Source: Bradyrhizobium sp. CCBAU 53421 (GTDB lineage: Bacteria > Pseudomonadota > Alphaproteobacteria > Rhizobiales > Xanthobacteraceae). Taken from it: DNA of 64,000 nucleotides. Of the stretch, positions 55,817 through 64,000 are shown piece after piece (position 1 is the first letter of the stretch; every line of letters starts with the position of its first letter). The notes below the pieces were generated by a model. It was not told the DNA's origin. It saw only the letters and a program-made list of their open reading frames with translations, and did not search any database. The stretch covers positions 7,068,001-7,132,000 of the forward strand of contig NZ_CP030047.1 of NCBI RefSeq assembly GCF_015291625.1, given 5' to 3'. A program made the position numbers and the translations under genes.

Positions 55817-55899
55817 CGTCGTTGCGAGGAGCGTAGCGACGAAGCCATCCATGCTTCCGAGCGCTGACAACGGATTGCTTCGCTTCGCTCGCAATGACG
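55817..55899. repeat. dispersed palindromic repeat (CGTCGTTGCGAG family)
   Basis: CGTCGTTGCGAG at the left end and the reverse-complementary CTCGCAATGACG at the right bound an 83-base element with internal GCGAAGC-like words, a repeat widespread between genes of Bradyrhizobium and relatives. Confidence 0.75.
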
Positions 55900-55915
55900 A
55901 GGAAAGAGCTTGCCT

Positions 55916-55956
55916 TAATCTAGGCCTTTCCGGGGGGCCGCTAACGGCCTAGATTA
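55916..55956. repeat. inverted repeat before the deacetylase gene
   Basis: TAATCTAGGCC at 55916-55926 pairs perfectly with GGCCTAGATTA at 55946-55956 across 19 bases. It ends 41 bases before the deacetylase ATG, so it could be an operator or a terminator of the preceding gene. Confidence 0.55.
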
Positions 55957-55997
55957 GGGTACTCCTCGCACGCGCCGCCATTGCGCCGGGAATTTGC

Positions 55998-56924
55998 ATG
56001 ACACTGCTTCTGACGCACCCCGCCTGCCTCGACCATTTGACCCCACCCGGACATCCCGAACGCCCCGACCGGCTGCGCGCGGTTGCCGAGGTGCTCGGCG
56101 AAGACCGCTTCAAGGCGCTGGTGCGCGACCTCGCGCCGGAAGGCGACCTCGACACGGTGCTGCTCTGTCACGGTGAACACTATGTCGGCGAACTGCGCCA
56201 CATCGCGCCGACCTCCGGCATGATCTATATCGACGGCGACACCTCGATGTCGCCGGGCACCTGGGAAGCCGTGATGCGCGGTGTCGGCGGCGCGGTGGCG
56301 GCGACCGATGCTGTCATGGAGGGCAAGCATCAGAACGCCTTCGTCGCGGTGCGCCCGCCCGGGCACCACGCCGAGAAATCGACGCCGATGGGCTTCTGCT
56401 TCTTCGACAATGTCGCGATCGCCGCGCGCCACGCGCAGCGCAAATACGGCATCAAGCGCGCCGCGATCATCGATTTCGACGTCCATCACGGCAACGGCAC
56501 GCAGGATATCTTCTGGGCCGATCCGACCGTGATGTACTGCTCGACGCATCAGATGCCGCTGTTCCCCGGCACCGGCGCGGCAGGCGAGCGCGGCGAGCAC
56601 GACACCGTCGTCAACGCGCCGCTGGCGCCCGGCGACGGCGGCGCCAAATTCCGCTCCGCCTTCGAGAACCTGATCCTGCCACAGCTCGAGAAGTTTTCCC
56701 CCGAACTCATCCTCATCTCGGCGGGCTTCGACGCGCATCACCGCGATCCCTTGGCCTCGATCAACCTGACCGGCGAGGATTTCGGCTGGGTCACGCGCAA
56801 GCTGATGGACCTCGCCGAGAAGAGCGCCGGCGGCCGCGTCGTCTCGGTGCTGGAGGGCGGCTACGACCTCGAGGGCCTGAAAGAGTCGGTGGCATCTCAC
56901 GTCACCGCATTGATGGGCGCGTGA
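55998..56924 (+). CDS. histone deacetylase-family protein (AcuC/acetylpolyamine amidohydrolase-like)
   Basis: A 308-residue zinc-dependent deacetylase of the arginase/deacetylase fold. [21 protein letters not shown] (about 117-137) provides the catalytic His pair. [11 protein letters not shown] holds the zinc Asp and His, [13 protein letters not shown] the second zinc Asp, and [10 protein letters not shown] the closing loop. Bacterial members deacetylate acetyl-polyamines or regulate acetyl-CoA synthetase. GGGAA precedes the ATG. It precedes xseB on the same strand. Confidence 0.9.
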   Translation: MTLLLTHPACLDHLTPPGHPERPDRLRAVAEVLGEDRFKALVRDLAPEGDLDTVLLCHGEHYVGELRHIAPTSGMIYIDGDTSMSPGTWEAVMRGVGGAVAATDAVMEGKHQNAFVAVRPPGHHAEKSTPMGFCFFDNVAIAARHAQRKYGIKRAAIIDFDVHHGNGTQDIFWADPTVMYCSTHQMPLFPGTGAAGERGEHDTVVNAPLAPGDGGAKFRSAFENLILPQLEKFSPELILISAGFDAHHRDPLASINLTGEDFGWVTRKLMDLAEKSAGGRVVSVLEGGYDLEGLKESVASHVTALMGA

Positions 56925-57048
56925 ATCCCCGCCACAATACGCCCGCAAAAATTCGATTGATTCTGCGCCGGGGCGTGCATGGCCCGCGACAGGTCATGCT
57001 GGACGACAAGATCCGATCACGGTCTGATCGGCGCACTGGGAACATATA

Positions 57049-57300
57049 ATGGCCGAAAACACTCAAGCCGACGTCAAGAAGCTCTCCTTTGAACGCGCGA
57101 TCGAGGAACTCGAATCGATCGTCAAGCGGCTCGAGGACGGCAAGGTCCCGCTTGAGGAATCGGTCGCGATCTATGAGCGCGGCGAGGCGCTGAAGCGGCG
57201 GTGCGAGGAATTGCTGCGCCAGGCCGAAGCCCGCGTCGACAAGATCACCACCGATGCCTCGGGCCAGCCGACCGGCACCGAGCCGCTCGACGTGCAGTAG
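57049..57300 (+). CDS. xseB: exodeoxyribonuclease VII small subunit
   Basis: An 83-residue protein, SFERAIEELESIVKRLEDGKVPLEESVAIYERGEALKR over residues 10-48, the clear XseB pattern of two antiparallel helices that bind XseA. The complex degrades single-stranded DNA. The gene commonly precedes dxs, as here. The large subunit is elsewhere. Confidence 0.95.
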   Translation: MAENTQADVKKLSFERAIEELESIVKRLEDGKVPLEESVAIYERGEALKRRCEELLRQAEARVDKITTDASGQPTGTEPLDVQ

Positions 57301-57955
57301 CGGCACGAGAGCGTTTTCGCGCGAAGTGGCTGCCGGTTCGCGTGAAGAAAACGCGTCAAAACAAGAATCTGATCTAGGGCCCCGTTCCGATGGCGTCGGA
57401 CCGTGGCTCTCGGCGCCCGGACGCCGCGATCATGCGGCACGATGCCCACTACGGCGGGCGATTGTTGCTGTGCATTTCCGGTGATCGATACCGCCGCGGG
57501 GCGACCGCAGCGATCGGGCACTGCTGCGAATCGGGCCGATCCGGACCGTCCCGCCTGCCGCTAAAATAGCCAAAATGGAACCCAACTCCGGCCCAGGCAT
57601 TGAAAAGTCTAATCTTTTCGGAACGGCGCATAGGAACCCTGCGCCGCCTATCGGGTTGGCTTTGGCTGCGGCTTTAGTGTAATGCTTCCAGTTCTATGGG
57701 CATTTGAGAGTGGTGGGCGGCCCGATTTTTCGGGCGGCATGCATCTCAAATGGTTCGACAAAACTGAACCGGGACGGGTGAAGAGCGACCAAGGTGATGC
57801 ATATCACGTGGTCCAATCCGGAGTGAATCTAGGCTTACAACCAGGCAGGGCCTGCCGGGACGGCACCCAGTGTCTGGCTTTCGCTGCGCGGTGAGCGCGC
57901 CAACCCATCTCGCGTCGGGCCGTTCGTTCCGACAGGCAAAAATTGGAAATTCGCT
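57301..57955. repeat. intergenic region before dxs with a dispersed repeat
   Basis: The first 90 bases (57306-57395) contain GAGCGTTTTCGCGCGAAG, then GTGAAGAAAACGCGTC and AAACAAGAATCTGATCTAGG, a widespread Bradyrhizobium intergenic repeat. The remaining ~560 bases hold only unsupported short frames and presumably the dxs promoter; the region 57590-57690 is richer in A and T. Confidence 0.7.
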
Positions 57956-59884
57956 GTGACCACATTTAGTAAAACGCCGCTTCTTGACACTATTCACACG
58001 CCGGATGACCTGCGCAAGCTGAAGGTCGAGCAGGTGCGGCAGGTTGCCGACGAGCTCCGCCAGGAAACCATCGACGCCGTGTCGGTGACGGGCGGCCATT
58101 TCGGCGCCGGCCTCGGCGTGGTCGAACTGACCACCGCCATCCACTACATCTTCGACACCCCGCGTGACCGCCTGATCTGGGACGTCGGCCACCAGGCCTA
58201 TCCGCACAAGATCCTGACCGGTCGCCGCGACCGCATCCGCACCCTGCGCACCGGCGGCGGCCTCTCCGGCTTCACCAAGCGCACCGAGAGCGACTACGAT
58301 CCGTTCGGCGCCGCGCACTCCTCGACCTCGATCTCGGCCGGCCTCGGCATGGCGGTGGCGCGCGACCTCTCCGGCGGCAAGAACAACGTTATCGCCGTGA
58401 TCGGTGACGGCGCGATGTCGGCGGGCATGGCTTATGAGGCGATGAACAACGCCGGCGCCATGAACTCGCGCCTGATCGTGATCCTCAACGACAACGACAT
58501 GTCGATCGCACCGCCGGTCGGCGCGATGAGCGCCTATCTGTCGCGCCTCTACTCCGGCAAGACCTACCGTTCGCTGCGCGAGGCCGCCAAGCAGATCAAT
58601 AAGCGCCTGCCGAAGATCCTCGCCAATCGAGCCAACCGCGTCGAGGAATATTCCCGCGGCTTCATGATGGACGGCGGCACGCTGTTCGAGGAGCTCGGCT
58701 TCTACTATGTCGGCCCGATCGACGGCCACAATCTCGACCATCTGCTGCCGGTGCTGAAGAACGTCCGCGACATGGAGACGGGGCCGATCCTGGTTCACGT
58801 CGTGACCCAGAAGGGCAAGGGCTACGGCCCGGCCGAGGCTTCCGCCGACAAGTACCACGCCGTCGTCAAGTTCGACGTCGCGACCGGCACCCAGGCCAAG
58901 GCCAAGCCGAACGCGCCGGCCTACCAGAACGTGTTCGGCCAGAGCCTCGTCAAGGAAGCCCAGAAGGATGACAAGATCGTCGCCATCACCGCGGCGATGC
59001 CGTCGGGCACCGGCGTCGATATCTTCAACAAGGCGTTCCCGGACCGCACCTTCGACGTCGGCATCGCCGAACAGCACGCGGTGACCTTCGCCGCGGGCCT
59101 TGCCACCGAAGGCTACAAGCCGTTCTGCGCGATCTATTCGACCTTCCTGCAGCGCGGCTATGACCAGGTGGTCCATGACGTCGCGATCCAGAGCCTTCCG
59201 GTCCGCTTCGCGATCGACCGCGCCGGCCTGGTCGGCGCCGACGGCGCGACCCATGCCGGTTCGTTCGACAACGCCTATCTCGGCTGTCTGCCGAACATGG
59301 TGATCATGGCCGCCTCCGACGAGGCGGAAATGGTCCACATGGTGGCGACCCAGGTTGCGATCAACGATCGTCCGAGCGCGCTGCGCTATCCGCGTGGCGA
59401 AGGCCGCGGCGTCGAGATGCCGGAAGTCGGCGTTCCCTTGCCGATCGGCAAGGGCCGCATCGTCCGCGAAGGCAAGCAGGTCGCGCTGCTGTCGTTCGGC
59501 ACCCGCCTCGCCGAGTGCGAGAAGGCCGCCGACGAGCTGGCGGCCCATGGCCTCTCCGCGACGATCGCCGACGCGCGCTTCATGAAGCCGCTCGACGAAG
59601 AGATGATCATGAAGCTCGCCCGCGACCACGAGATCCTGATCACCATCGAGGAAGGCTCGATCGGCGGCTTCGGCTCGCATGTCATGCAGTTCCTGTCCGA
59701 CAACGCGATGCTCGACAGCGGCATGCTCAAGTTCCGCTCGATGATCCTGCCCGACGTGTTCCTCGACCACGACTCGCCGGCGGCGATGTATGCCCGTGCG
59801 GGTCTCGACGCCAAGAGCATCGTTGCCAAGGTCTTCGAGACGCTCGGCAAGGACTACAAGACCGAGACCGTCAAGCTCGCGTAA
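57956..59884 (+). CDS. dxs: 1-deoxy-D-xylulose-5-phosphate synthase
   Basis: A 642-residue thiamine-diphosphate enzyme, first step of the MEP isoprenoid pathway (pyruvate plus glyceraldehyde 3-phosphate). [18 protein letters not shown] near residue 75, the ThDP motif [18 protein letters not shown] with the terminal [13 protein letters not shown], and the transketolase-like [18 protein letters not shown] are all present. Full length for the family. The start is a GTG at 57956 after GGAAATTC. Hopanoid and carotenoid synthesis depend on this pathway in such bacteria. Confidence 0.96.
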   Translation: MTTFSKTPLLDTIHTPDDLRKLKVEQVRQVADELRQETIDAVSVTGGHFGAGLGVVELTTAIHYIFDTPRDRLIWDVGHQAYPHKILTGRRDRIRTLRTGGGLSGFTKRTESDYDPFGAAHSSTSISAGLGMAVARDLSGGKNNVIAVIGDGAMSAGMAYEAMNNAGAMNSRLIVILNDNDMSIAPPVGAMSAYLSRLYSGKTYRSLREAAKQINKRLPKILANRANRVEEYSRGFMMDGGTLFEELGFYYVGPIDGHNLDHLLPVLKNVRDMETGPILVHVVTQKGKGYGPAEASADKYHAVVKFDVATGTQAKAKPNAPAYQNVFGQSLVKEAQKDDKIVAITAAMPSGTGVDIFNKAFPDRTFDVGIAEQHAVTFAAGLATEGYKPFCAIYSTFLQRGYDQVVHDVAIQSLPVRFAIDRAGLVGADGATHAGSFDNAYLGCLPNMVIMAASDEAEMVHMVATQVAINDRPSALRYPRGEGRGVEMPEVGVPLPIGKGRIVREGKQVALLSFGTRLAECEKAADELAAHGLSATIADARFMKPLDEEMIMKLARDHEILITIEEGSIGGFGSHVMQFLSDNAMLDSGMLKFRSMILPDVFLDHDSPAAMYARAGLDAKSIVAKVFETLGKDYKTETVKLA

Positions 59885-59922
59885 TCGCTTCGGGCGGCGC
59901 CTGTTGTGGTGCCGGCAAGTCC

Positions 59923-60486
59923 ATGAAAATCTATCTGGCAGGTCCTGACGTGTTCCTGCCGGACGCCGTGGAGATCGGCCGCCGCAAGGCGGAGGTTTGC
60001 GCCTATCACGGGCTGACCGGGCTGTATCCGCTCGACAACAGCATCAATCCCACGGTCGCCGGCGCCTCGCTCACCATCTTCAAGAGCAACGAGGCGATGA
60101 TGGAGTCTGCCGACGCCATCATCGCCAATTTGACGCCGTTTCGCGGCCCCAGTGCCGACGCAGGCACCGTCTACGAACTCGGCTACATGGCGGGACGCGG
60201 CAAGCTGTGCCTCGCCTATTCGAACGATCCCACGTCCTACGCCAATCGCGTGGCGCGGCTGCAGCAGGTCGTGCCGGCATCCGACGGACGCCTGATCGAC
60301 GCGGAGGGGCTGACGGTGGAAGAGTTCGGATTGCCGGACAATCTGATGATGATGCACGCGCTCGATCTGCACGGCAGTCCGCTGGTGACGCCGCGAGAGC
60401 CTGCGACCGACCTGTGGCACGACCTCACCTCCTTCGAGGCCTGCGTGCGGCTCGCCGCCGCGCAGCGCCGGCAAGCTGCCAAATGA
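59923..60486 (+). CDS. nucleoside 2-deoxyribosyltransferase-like protein
   Basis: A 187-residue protein, MKIYLAGPDVFLPDAVEIGRRK at the N-terminus, then NEAMMESADAIIANLTPFRGPSADAGTVYELGYMAGRGK, the YtoQ/deoxyribosyltransferase fold with the catalytic Glu in GTVYELGY and the Asp in SADAII. It would exchange bases on deoxynucleosides or hydrolyse damaged nucleotides. The ATG at 59923 is the family start; its stop overlaps the next gene's ATG by four bases, so it is co-translated with the rRNA methylase gene. Confidence 0.87.
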   Translation: MKIYLAGPDVFLPDAVEIGRRKAEVCAYHGLTGLYPLDNSINPTVAGASLTIFKSNEAMMESADAIIANLTPFRGPSADAGTVYELGYMAGRGKLCLAYSNDPTSYANRVARLQQVVPASDGRLIDAEGLTVEEFGLPDNLMMMHALDLHGSPLVTPREPATDLWHDLTSFEACVRLAAAQRRQAAK

Positions 60487-61256
60487 CCAAGCAAGTGACC
60501 AAGGCGGGCGACAACGACAACAACGCCTCCGGCGGCAAGCGCATCGACGTGCTGCTGGTCGAGCGCGGCCTGTTCGAGAGCCGGGCGCGCGCGCGCGCCG
60601 CGGTCGACGCCGGCCTCGTCACCGCCGACGGCAAGCCGATTGCGAAGGCATCCGAACTCGTCGCGCCCGGCGCCGAGCTCACGGCCGAGCCGGCGCACCC
60701 CTATGTCTCGCGCGGCGGCGTCAAGCTCGCCGGCGCGCTGGAGCACTATCCGATCGACGTCGAAGGCCATGTCTGCCTCGATGTCGGCGCCTCGACCGGC
60801 GGCTTCACCGAGGTGCTGCTCGCCAACGGCGCGAGCCTCGTCTTCGCCATCGATGTCGGCCATGGCCAGTTGCATCCCTCGCTGCAGGGGCATCCGAAGA
60901 TCGTCTCCATGGAGGAGACCGACATCAGGAATTTCGAGGGCAAGCGGCTGCCGGCGCGCCCCGACGTCGTCGTGATCGACGTCAGCTTCATCTCGCTGAA
61001 GCTGGTGCTGCCGGTAGCGCTGTCGCTGGCCGCCGCGCCGATGCACCTGCTGGCGCTGATCAAGCCGCAATTCGAGGCGGCGCGCAAACACTCCAAGCGC
61101 GGCGTCATCCGCAACGCGATGGTGCATCAGGAGATCTGCGACGACATCGCTGCCTTTGCCGCCTCGCTCGGGTGCACCGACATCCAGGTGTTCCCGTCAT
61201 CGATCACGGGCGGCGACGGCAATATCGAATTCTTCCTCGGCGCACGCCGTGGCTGA
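60483..61256 (+). CDS. tlyA: TlyA-family rRNA 2'-O-methyltransferase / hemolysin A-like
   Basis: A 257-residue protein. An S4 RNA-binding domain at about 20-80 ([27 protein letters not shown]) is followed by a FtsJ-like methyltransferase domain with the SAM motif [20 protein letters not shown] and [14 protein letters not shown]. TlyA methylates cytidines of 16S and 23S rRNA. The ATG overlaps the preceding stop (ATGA), and its own stop is inside the next gene. Confidence 0.92.
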   Translation: MTKQVTKAGDNDNNASGGKRIDVLLVERGLFESRARARAAVDAGLVTADGKPIAKASELVAPGAELTAEPAHPYVSRGGVKLAGALEHYPIDVEGHVCLDVGASTGGFTEVLLANGASLVFAIDVGHGQLHPSLQGHPKIVSMEETDIRNFEGKRLPARPDVVVIDVSFISLKLVLPVALSLAAAPMHLLALIKPQFEAARKHSKRGVIRNAMVHQEICDDIAAFAASLGCTDIQVFPSSITGGDGNIEFFLGARRG

Positions 61257-62490
61257 GCTTCTCACCATCGACCATGTCGGCCATCGCGGCGACGGCGTCG
61301 CGATCGATCGCGCGCAGCCGATCTTCGTCCCCTACACGCTGGCCGGCGAAACGGCCGAGGTCGAAGCCGTCCCGGGCAATCATCCCGACCGCCGGCGGCT
61401 GGTGCGGGTGACGCAGCAAAGCCCGGAGCGGATCGCGCCGTTCTGCCCGCATTTCGGCGTCTGCGGCGGCTGCGCGATCCAGCACTGGAGCGACGCGCCC
61501 TATCACGCCTGGAAGCGCAACATCGTGGTCGAGACGCTGACGCAGGCGAAGATCGCGACCGAGGTCGCGCCGCTGCTCGACGCCCATGGCGCCGGCCGCC
61601 GCCGCGTCACGCTGCATGGTCGCATGGGCACCCACGAGGTCCTCAAGGTCGGCTTTGCTGCTGCCGGCTCGCACGACATCATTCCGGTCGACCGCTGTCC
61701 GATCCTCGACCCGGCGCTCGACGGCGCGCTCGAGGCGGCCTGGGCCACGGCCGAGCCGCTGATTGCGATCGGCAAGCCGCTCGACATCCAGGTGACCGCG
61801 AGCCTCAACGGCCTCGACATTGACGTGCGCGGCTCCGGCGCGCTGCCGACCAGCCTGATCACCACTTTGTCGCGGGTCGCGGAGAAACACCGGCTGGCGC
61901 GCCTGACACGGCATGGCGAACTGGTGCTGCAGCGCGCTTCGCCCGACGTTGCGATCGGCAAGGCGAAAGTCGTGCTGCCGCCGGGCTCGTTCCTGCAGGC
62001 GACTGCCAAGGGCGAGGAGACGCTTGCGACGCTGGTGCGCGAGCATTGCGGGCGCGCCAAGCACGTCGCCGACCTGTTCTGCGGCGTCGGCCCGTTTGCG
62101 CTCCGGCTCGCGGAGAAGGCGCGGATCGCGGCCTTCGACAGCGACGCGGGTGCGATCACGGCGCTGCAGAGGGCCGCGCAATCGACACCGGGGCTGAAGC
62201 CGCTCAAGGCCGAAGCGCGCGACCTGTTCCGCCGCCCGCTGATGCCGCAGGAGTTGCGCGACTATGACGCCGTCGTGTTCGACCCGCCCCGGCAGGGCGC
62301 GCAGGCGCAGGTCACCCAGCTGGCGGCGAGCAAGGTGCCGGTAATCGTCGCGGTATCCTGCAATGCCGCGACGTTTGCACGCGACGCAAAGATCCTGATC
62401 GATGGCGGCTACAAGATCGCCGGTGTCACCCCTGTCGATCAGTTCCGCCACACTCCGCATGTCGAGCTGGTGGCGCGCTTCGCACGCTGA
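61249..62490 (+). CDS. RNA m5U methyltransferase (RlmD/TrmA family), 4Fe-4S
   Basis: A 413-residue class I SAM-dependent RNA methyltransferase. An N-terminal TRAM-like segment is followed by the cluster cysteines [15 protein letters not shown] (about 71-85). SAM binding is at [17 protein letters not shown], and the catalytic motif is [15 protein letters not shown] with the conserved Cys. The DPPRQGA motif is also present. The start is a GTG at 61249 overlapping tlyA by eight bases. The methylated site (23S U747, U1939 or tRNA U54) cannot be decided from sequence. Confidence 0.9.
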   Translation: MAELLTIDHVGHRGDGVAIDRAQPIFVPYTLAGETAEVEAVPGNHPDRRRLVRVTQQSPERIAPFCPHFGVCGGCAIQHWSDAPYHAWKRNIVVETLTQAKIATEVAPLLDAHGAGRRRVTLHGRMGTHEVLKVGFAAAGSHDIIPVDRCPILDPALDGALEAAWATAEPLIAIGKPLDIQVTASLNGLDIDVRGSGALPTSLITTLSRVAEKHRLARLTRHGELVLQRASPDVAIGKAKVVLPPGSFLQATAKGEETLATLVREHCGRAKHVADLFCGVGPFALRLAEKARIAAFDSDAGAITALQRAAQSTPGLKPLKAEARDLFRRPLMPQELRDYDAVVFDPPRQGAQAQVTQLAASKVPVIVAVSCNAATFARDAKILIDGGYKIAGVTPVDQFRHTPHVELVARFAR

Positions 62491-62543
62491 GGCATCGTTG
62501 CGGCTATCGCAGCGTGCGGTGGTCTCGTTATAGTCCGCATCGC

Positions 62544-63392
62544 ATGTCCCACGATTCACTGCTCGCACGCATCATTCCCGTCCTCGCCGGCGTGCCGGGC
62601 GTCGCCGCCATCGTGCTCGGCGGCTCACGGGCGCGCGGCACGGCGCACGAGGCCTCCGACACCGATCTCGGCCTCTACTATCGGAACAGCGCAGCGCTGG
62701 ATATCGACCGGCTGCGCGCAGCGGTGACGGGCCTTGTCGACGATCCCGCCGCCGTCCATGTGACGCCGGTCGGCGAGTGGGGCCCCTGGATCGTCGGCGG
62801 CGCCTGGCTCAGGATCGGCGGCCGCAAGGTCGACCTACTCTACCGCAGCATCGAAGAGGTCGCCGACGTCATCGATGCCTGCCGCAGCGGCGAGATCAGC
62901 ATGCACTACCAGCCGGGGCATCCGCACGGCTTCTGTTCGGCGATCTGGACGGGCGAGGTCGCGCTGTGCCGTGCCTTGCATGATCCGGATGGCCTCGTCG
63001 CGGCGCTGAAGGCCAAGACCGCACCCTACCCGCATGCGCTGCGCGACGCCCTGATCCGGCGCTTCCAATGGGAAGTCCTGTTCAGCATCGAGAATGCCGA
63101 GCTCGCGGTGCCGCGCGGCGACAGCACGCATATCGCCGGCTGCGCCTATCGCGCGCTGGGCTGCATCGCGCAACTGCTGTTTGCACGGAACGGGCAGTAT
63201 CTAATCAACGAAAAGGGCGCGCTGGCGCAGGCGGCAAATCTTCCTGTGACGGTTCGTGGCCTCGCCGGGCGCGTTGCCGAGGTGTGGCGGCAGATCGGCG
63301 CCGCCGAGCACGGGGCCGCCATGCAAACGCTCCGCGAACTCGAGCGCGACGTTCGCGAGATTTGTACTTCGGGGTTAGGCGAAGAACCGTAG
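62544..63392 (+). CDS. nucleotidyltransferase-domain protein
   Basis: A 282-residue protein with an N-terminal minimal nucleotidyltransferase domain. VLGGSRARGTAHEASDTDLGLYY (about 26-48) has the GGSxxxG and DxD motifs, and KVDLLYRS supplies the third acidic residue. The C-terminal part is helical (ALRDALIRRFQWEVLFSIENAELA), like DUF4037-type proteins. It may transfer a nucleotide to a small molecule or protein, or act as a toxin-like enzyme; no partner gene is visible. The ATG at 62544 follows a 53-base gap. Confidence 0.8.
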   Translation: MSHDSLLARIIPVLAGVPGVAAIVLGGSRARGTAHEASDTDLGLYYRNSAALDIDRLRAAVTGLVDDPAAVHVTPVGEWGPWIVGGAWLRIGGRKVDLLYRSIEEVADVIDACRSGEISMHYQPGHPHGFCSAIWTGEVALCRALHDPDGLVAALKAKTAPYPHALRDALIRRFQWEVLFSIENAELAVPRGDSTHIAGCAYRALGCIAQLLFARNGQYLINEKGALAQAANLPVTVRGLAGRVAEVWRQIGAAEHGAAMQTLRELERDVREICTSGLGEEP

Positions 63393-63473
63393 GATGGGTA
63401 GGGCGTAGCGAAACCCATCAAGCTGCGACCGAGTGGAGAAATGATGGGTTTCGTTTCGCTCTACCCATCCTAC
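63389..63473. repeat. dispersed palindromic repeat (GTAGGATGGGTAG family)
   Basis: GTAGGATGGGTAG at 63389-63401 and CTACCCATCCTAC at 63461-63473 are perfect reverse complements. Nested inside, GCGAAACCCATCA at 63408-63420 pairs with TGATGGGTTTCG at 63442-63453. A long dyad element common in rhizobial intergenic DNA, here between convergent genes. Confidence 0.8.
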
Positions 63474-63486
63474 GCGAGCGCGATCG

Positions 63487-64000
63487 TTACCGCCCCCAGC
63501 GATCCTGCCAGATCTTCTCGCCGATCGTGCAACTGACCCGCGGCTCCTTGTCGGCGGTCCGCACGACGGGGCGCTCGGGGGTGCGGCCGGCGACTTCGAG
63601 CAGCAGCTTGGTGCGGATCGCCTCCTTGAACTTCTCGCGATCCTTGATCGACACCACGAAGGAGCCTGGCCCGCCGATCACGCAATCCTCGTAGTAGTAG
63701 TCGAGATTCTCGATATCCATCGTCGAGTAGGACGGCTCCTTTACCATGATCGGCAGGCCGTTGATGACGATACCCTTGTCGAGTGCCGCATCGCGCGCCG
63801 GCGTGATCGGCGTGCCGTTGTTGTTGGGGCCGTCGCCGGAAATGTCGATCACACGGCGCAGGCCGCGATGCGGATTCTCGTCGAACATCGGGATCGCGAA
63901 ATAGATCGCGCCGGAGATCGAGGTGCGCGAGGCGCGGCGCACCGGCGTCTTCATGATCTCGGCGGAGACCGCGTCGGCGGATTCGGGACCGTCGATCACC
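63487..64000 (-). CDS. DUF1194 (von Willebrand factor A-like) protein, incomplete at window edge
   Basis: The C-terminal 170 or so residues of a protein whose 5' end lies beyond the window. GLRRVIDISGDGPNNNGTPITPARDAALDKGIVINGLPIM is the DUF1194/VWA pattern (metal-ion-dependent adhesion-site-like DxSxxG segment), followed by NLDYYYEDCVIGGPGSFVV and KFKEAIRTKLLLEVAG. Family members are exported proteins of unknown role, common in Bradyrhizobium. Confidence 0.83.
   Translation of the reverse strand, partial: VIDGPESADAVSAEIMKTPVRRASRTSISGAIYFAIPMFDENPHRGLRRVIDISGDGPNNNGTPITPARDAALDKGIVINGLPIMVKEPSYSTMDIENLDYYYEDCVIGGPGSFVVSIKDREKFKEAIRTKLLLEVAGRTPERPVVRTADKEPRVSCTIGEKIWQDRWGR

Noticed and set aside
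57746..59770. A 674-codon minus-strand ORF opposite dxs
   Set aside because: dxs is complete and unmistakable; the reverse frame has no ribosome binding site or domain.

Overview
The window looks like a chromosomal segment of a Bradyrhizobium-like alphaproteobacterium. This is inferred from high GC, strongly GC-biased third codon positions in the right half, a propionyl-CoA carboxylase/PccR pair, a cspA-rpsU locus, and dispersed palindromic repeats of the kind common in Bradyrhizobium and Rhodopseudomonas. No 16S or other species marker is present. The left part (about 1-38 kb) is accessory in character and the right part (38-64 kb) is mostly housekeeping. The two meet at a tRNA-Gln gene (38002-38076, minus strand) whose 3' end faces a broken tyrosine-recombinase integrase.

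Left end (0.17-3 kb): a minus-strand run of LysR regulator, thiol peroxidase-like protein, a doubtful small ORF and a cytochrome P460-type haem protein. At 3.15-4.56 kb are a small ORF, a frameshifted SOS-response-associated peptidase and a dinB fragment that stops abruptly where the next block begins.

4.57-14.8 kb: a nine-gene minus-strand operon that fits aerobic nicotinate breakdown by the maleamate route. It encodes a CO-dehydrogenase/xanthine-dehydrogenase-type molybdenum hydroxylase (large, medium and small subunits plus a CoxG-like helper), a NicC-like 6-hydroxynicotinate monooxygenase, NicF, NicD, NicX and an MFS importer. A divergent MarR regulator (NicR-like) is separated from it by a repeat-rich operator. 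The final maleate isomerase is not in the window.

16-28.6 kb: a second catabolic block. A complete branched-chain-amino-acid-type ABC transporter (LivHMGF plus a distal Tat-exported binding protein) encloses two enoyl-CoA hydratases, a creatininase-family hydrolase, a luciferase-like flavin monooxygenase and an acyl-CoA ligase. A flavin reductase and a VOC protein lie upstream and an AraC regulator lies at the 3' end. The substrate is unknown; this is the best candidate for an undescribed pathway.

29-35.2 kb: propionyl-CoA carboxylase (pccA, pccB) with a divergent PccR/ScfR regulator and TTGCAAA-type sites, then an Lrp/AsnC regulator. 35.4-38 kb: mobile-element debris (DUF736 protein, excisionase-like ORF, integrase with a nonsense codon and a frameshift) next to tRNA-Gln.

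38-64 kb: an acyl-CoA dehydrogenase; rpsU and cspA with strikingly similar promoter/leader segments and paired hairpins; a lytic transglycosylase; small secreted proteins; VOC and SnoaL-like proteins; a LysR regulator; a DinB-superfamily protein; an alpha/beta hydrolase; a periplasmic aldehyde oxidoreductase (paoABC-type); an enoyl-CoA hydratase; a 5'-nucleotidase; an AcuC-like deacetylase; then xseB, dxs, a deoxyribosyltransferase-like protein, a TlyA-like rRNA methylase, an RNA m5U methyltransferase-like protein, a nucleotidyltransferase and an incomplete DUF1194 protein at the right edge.
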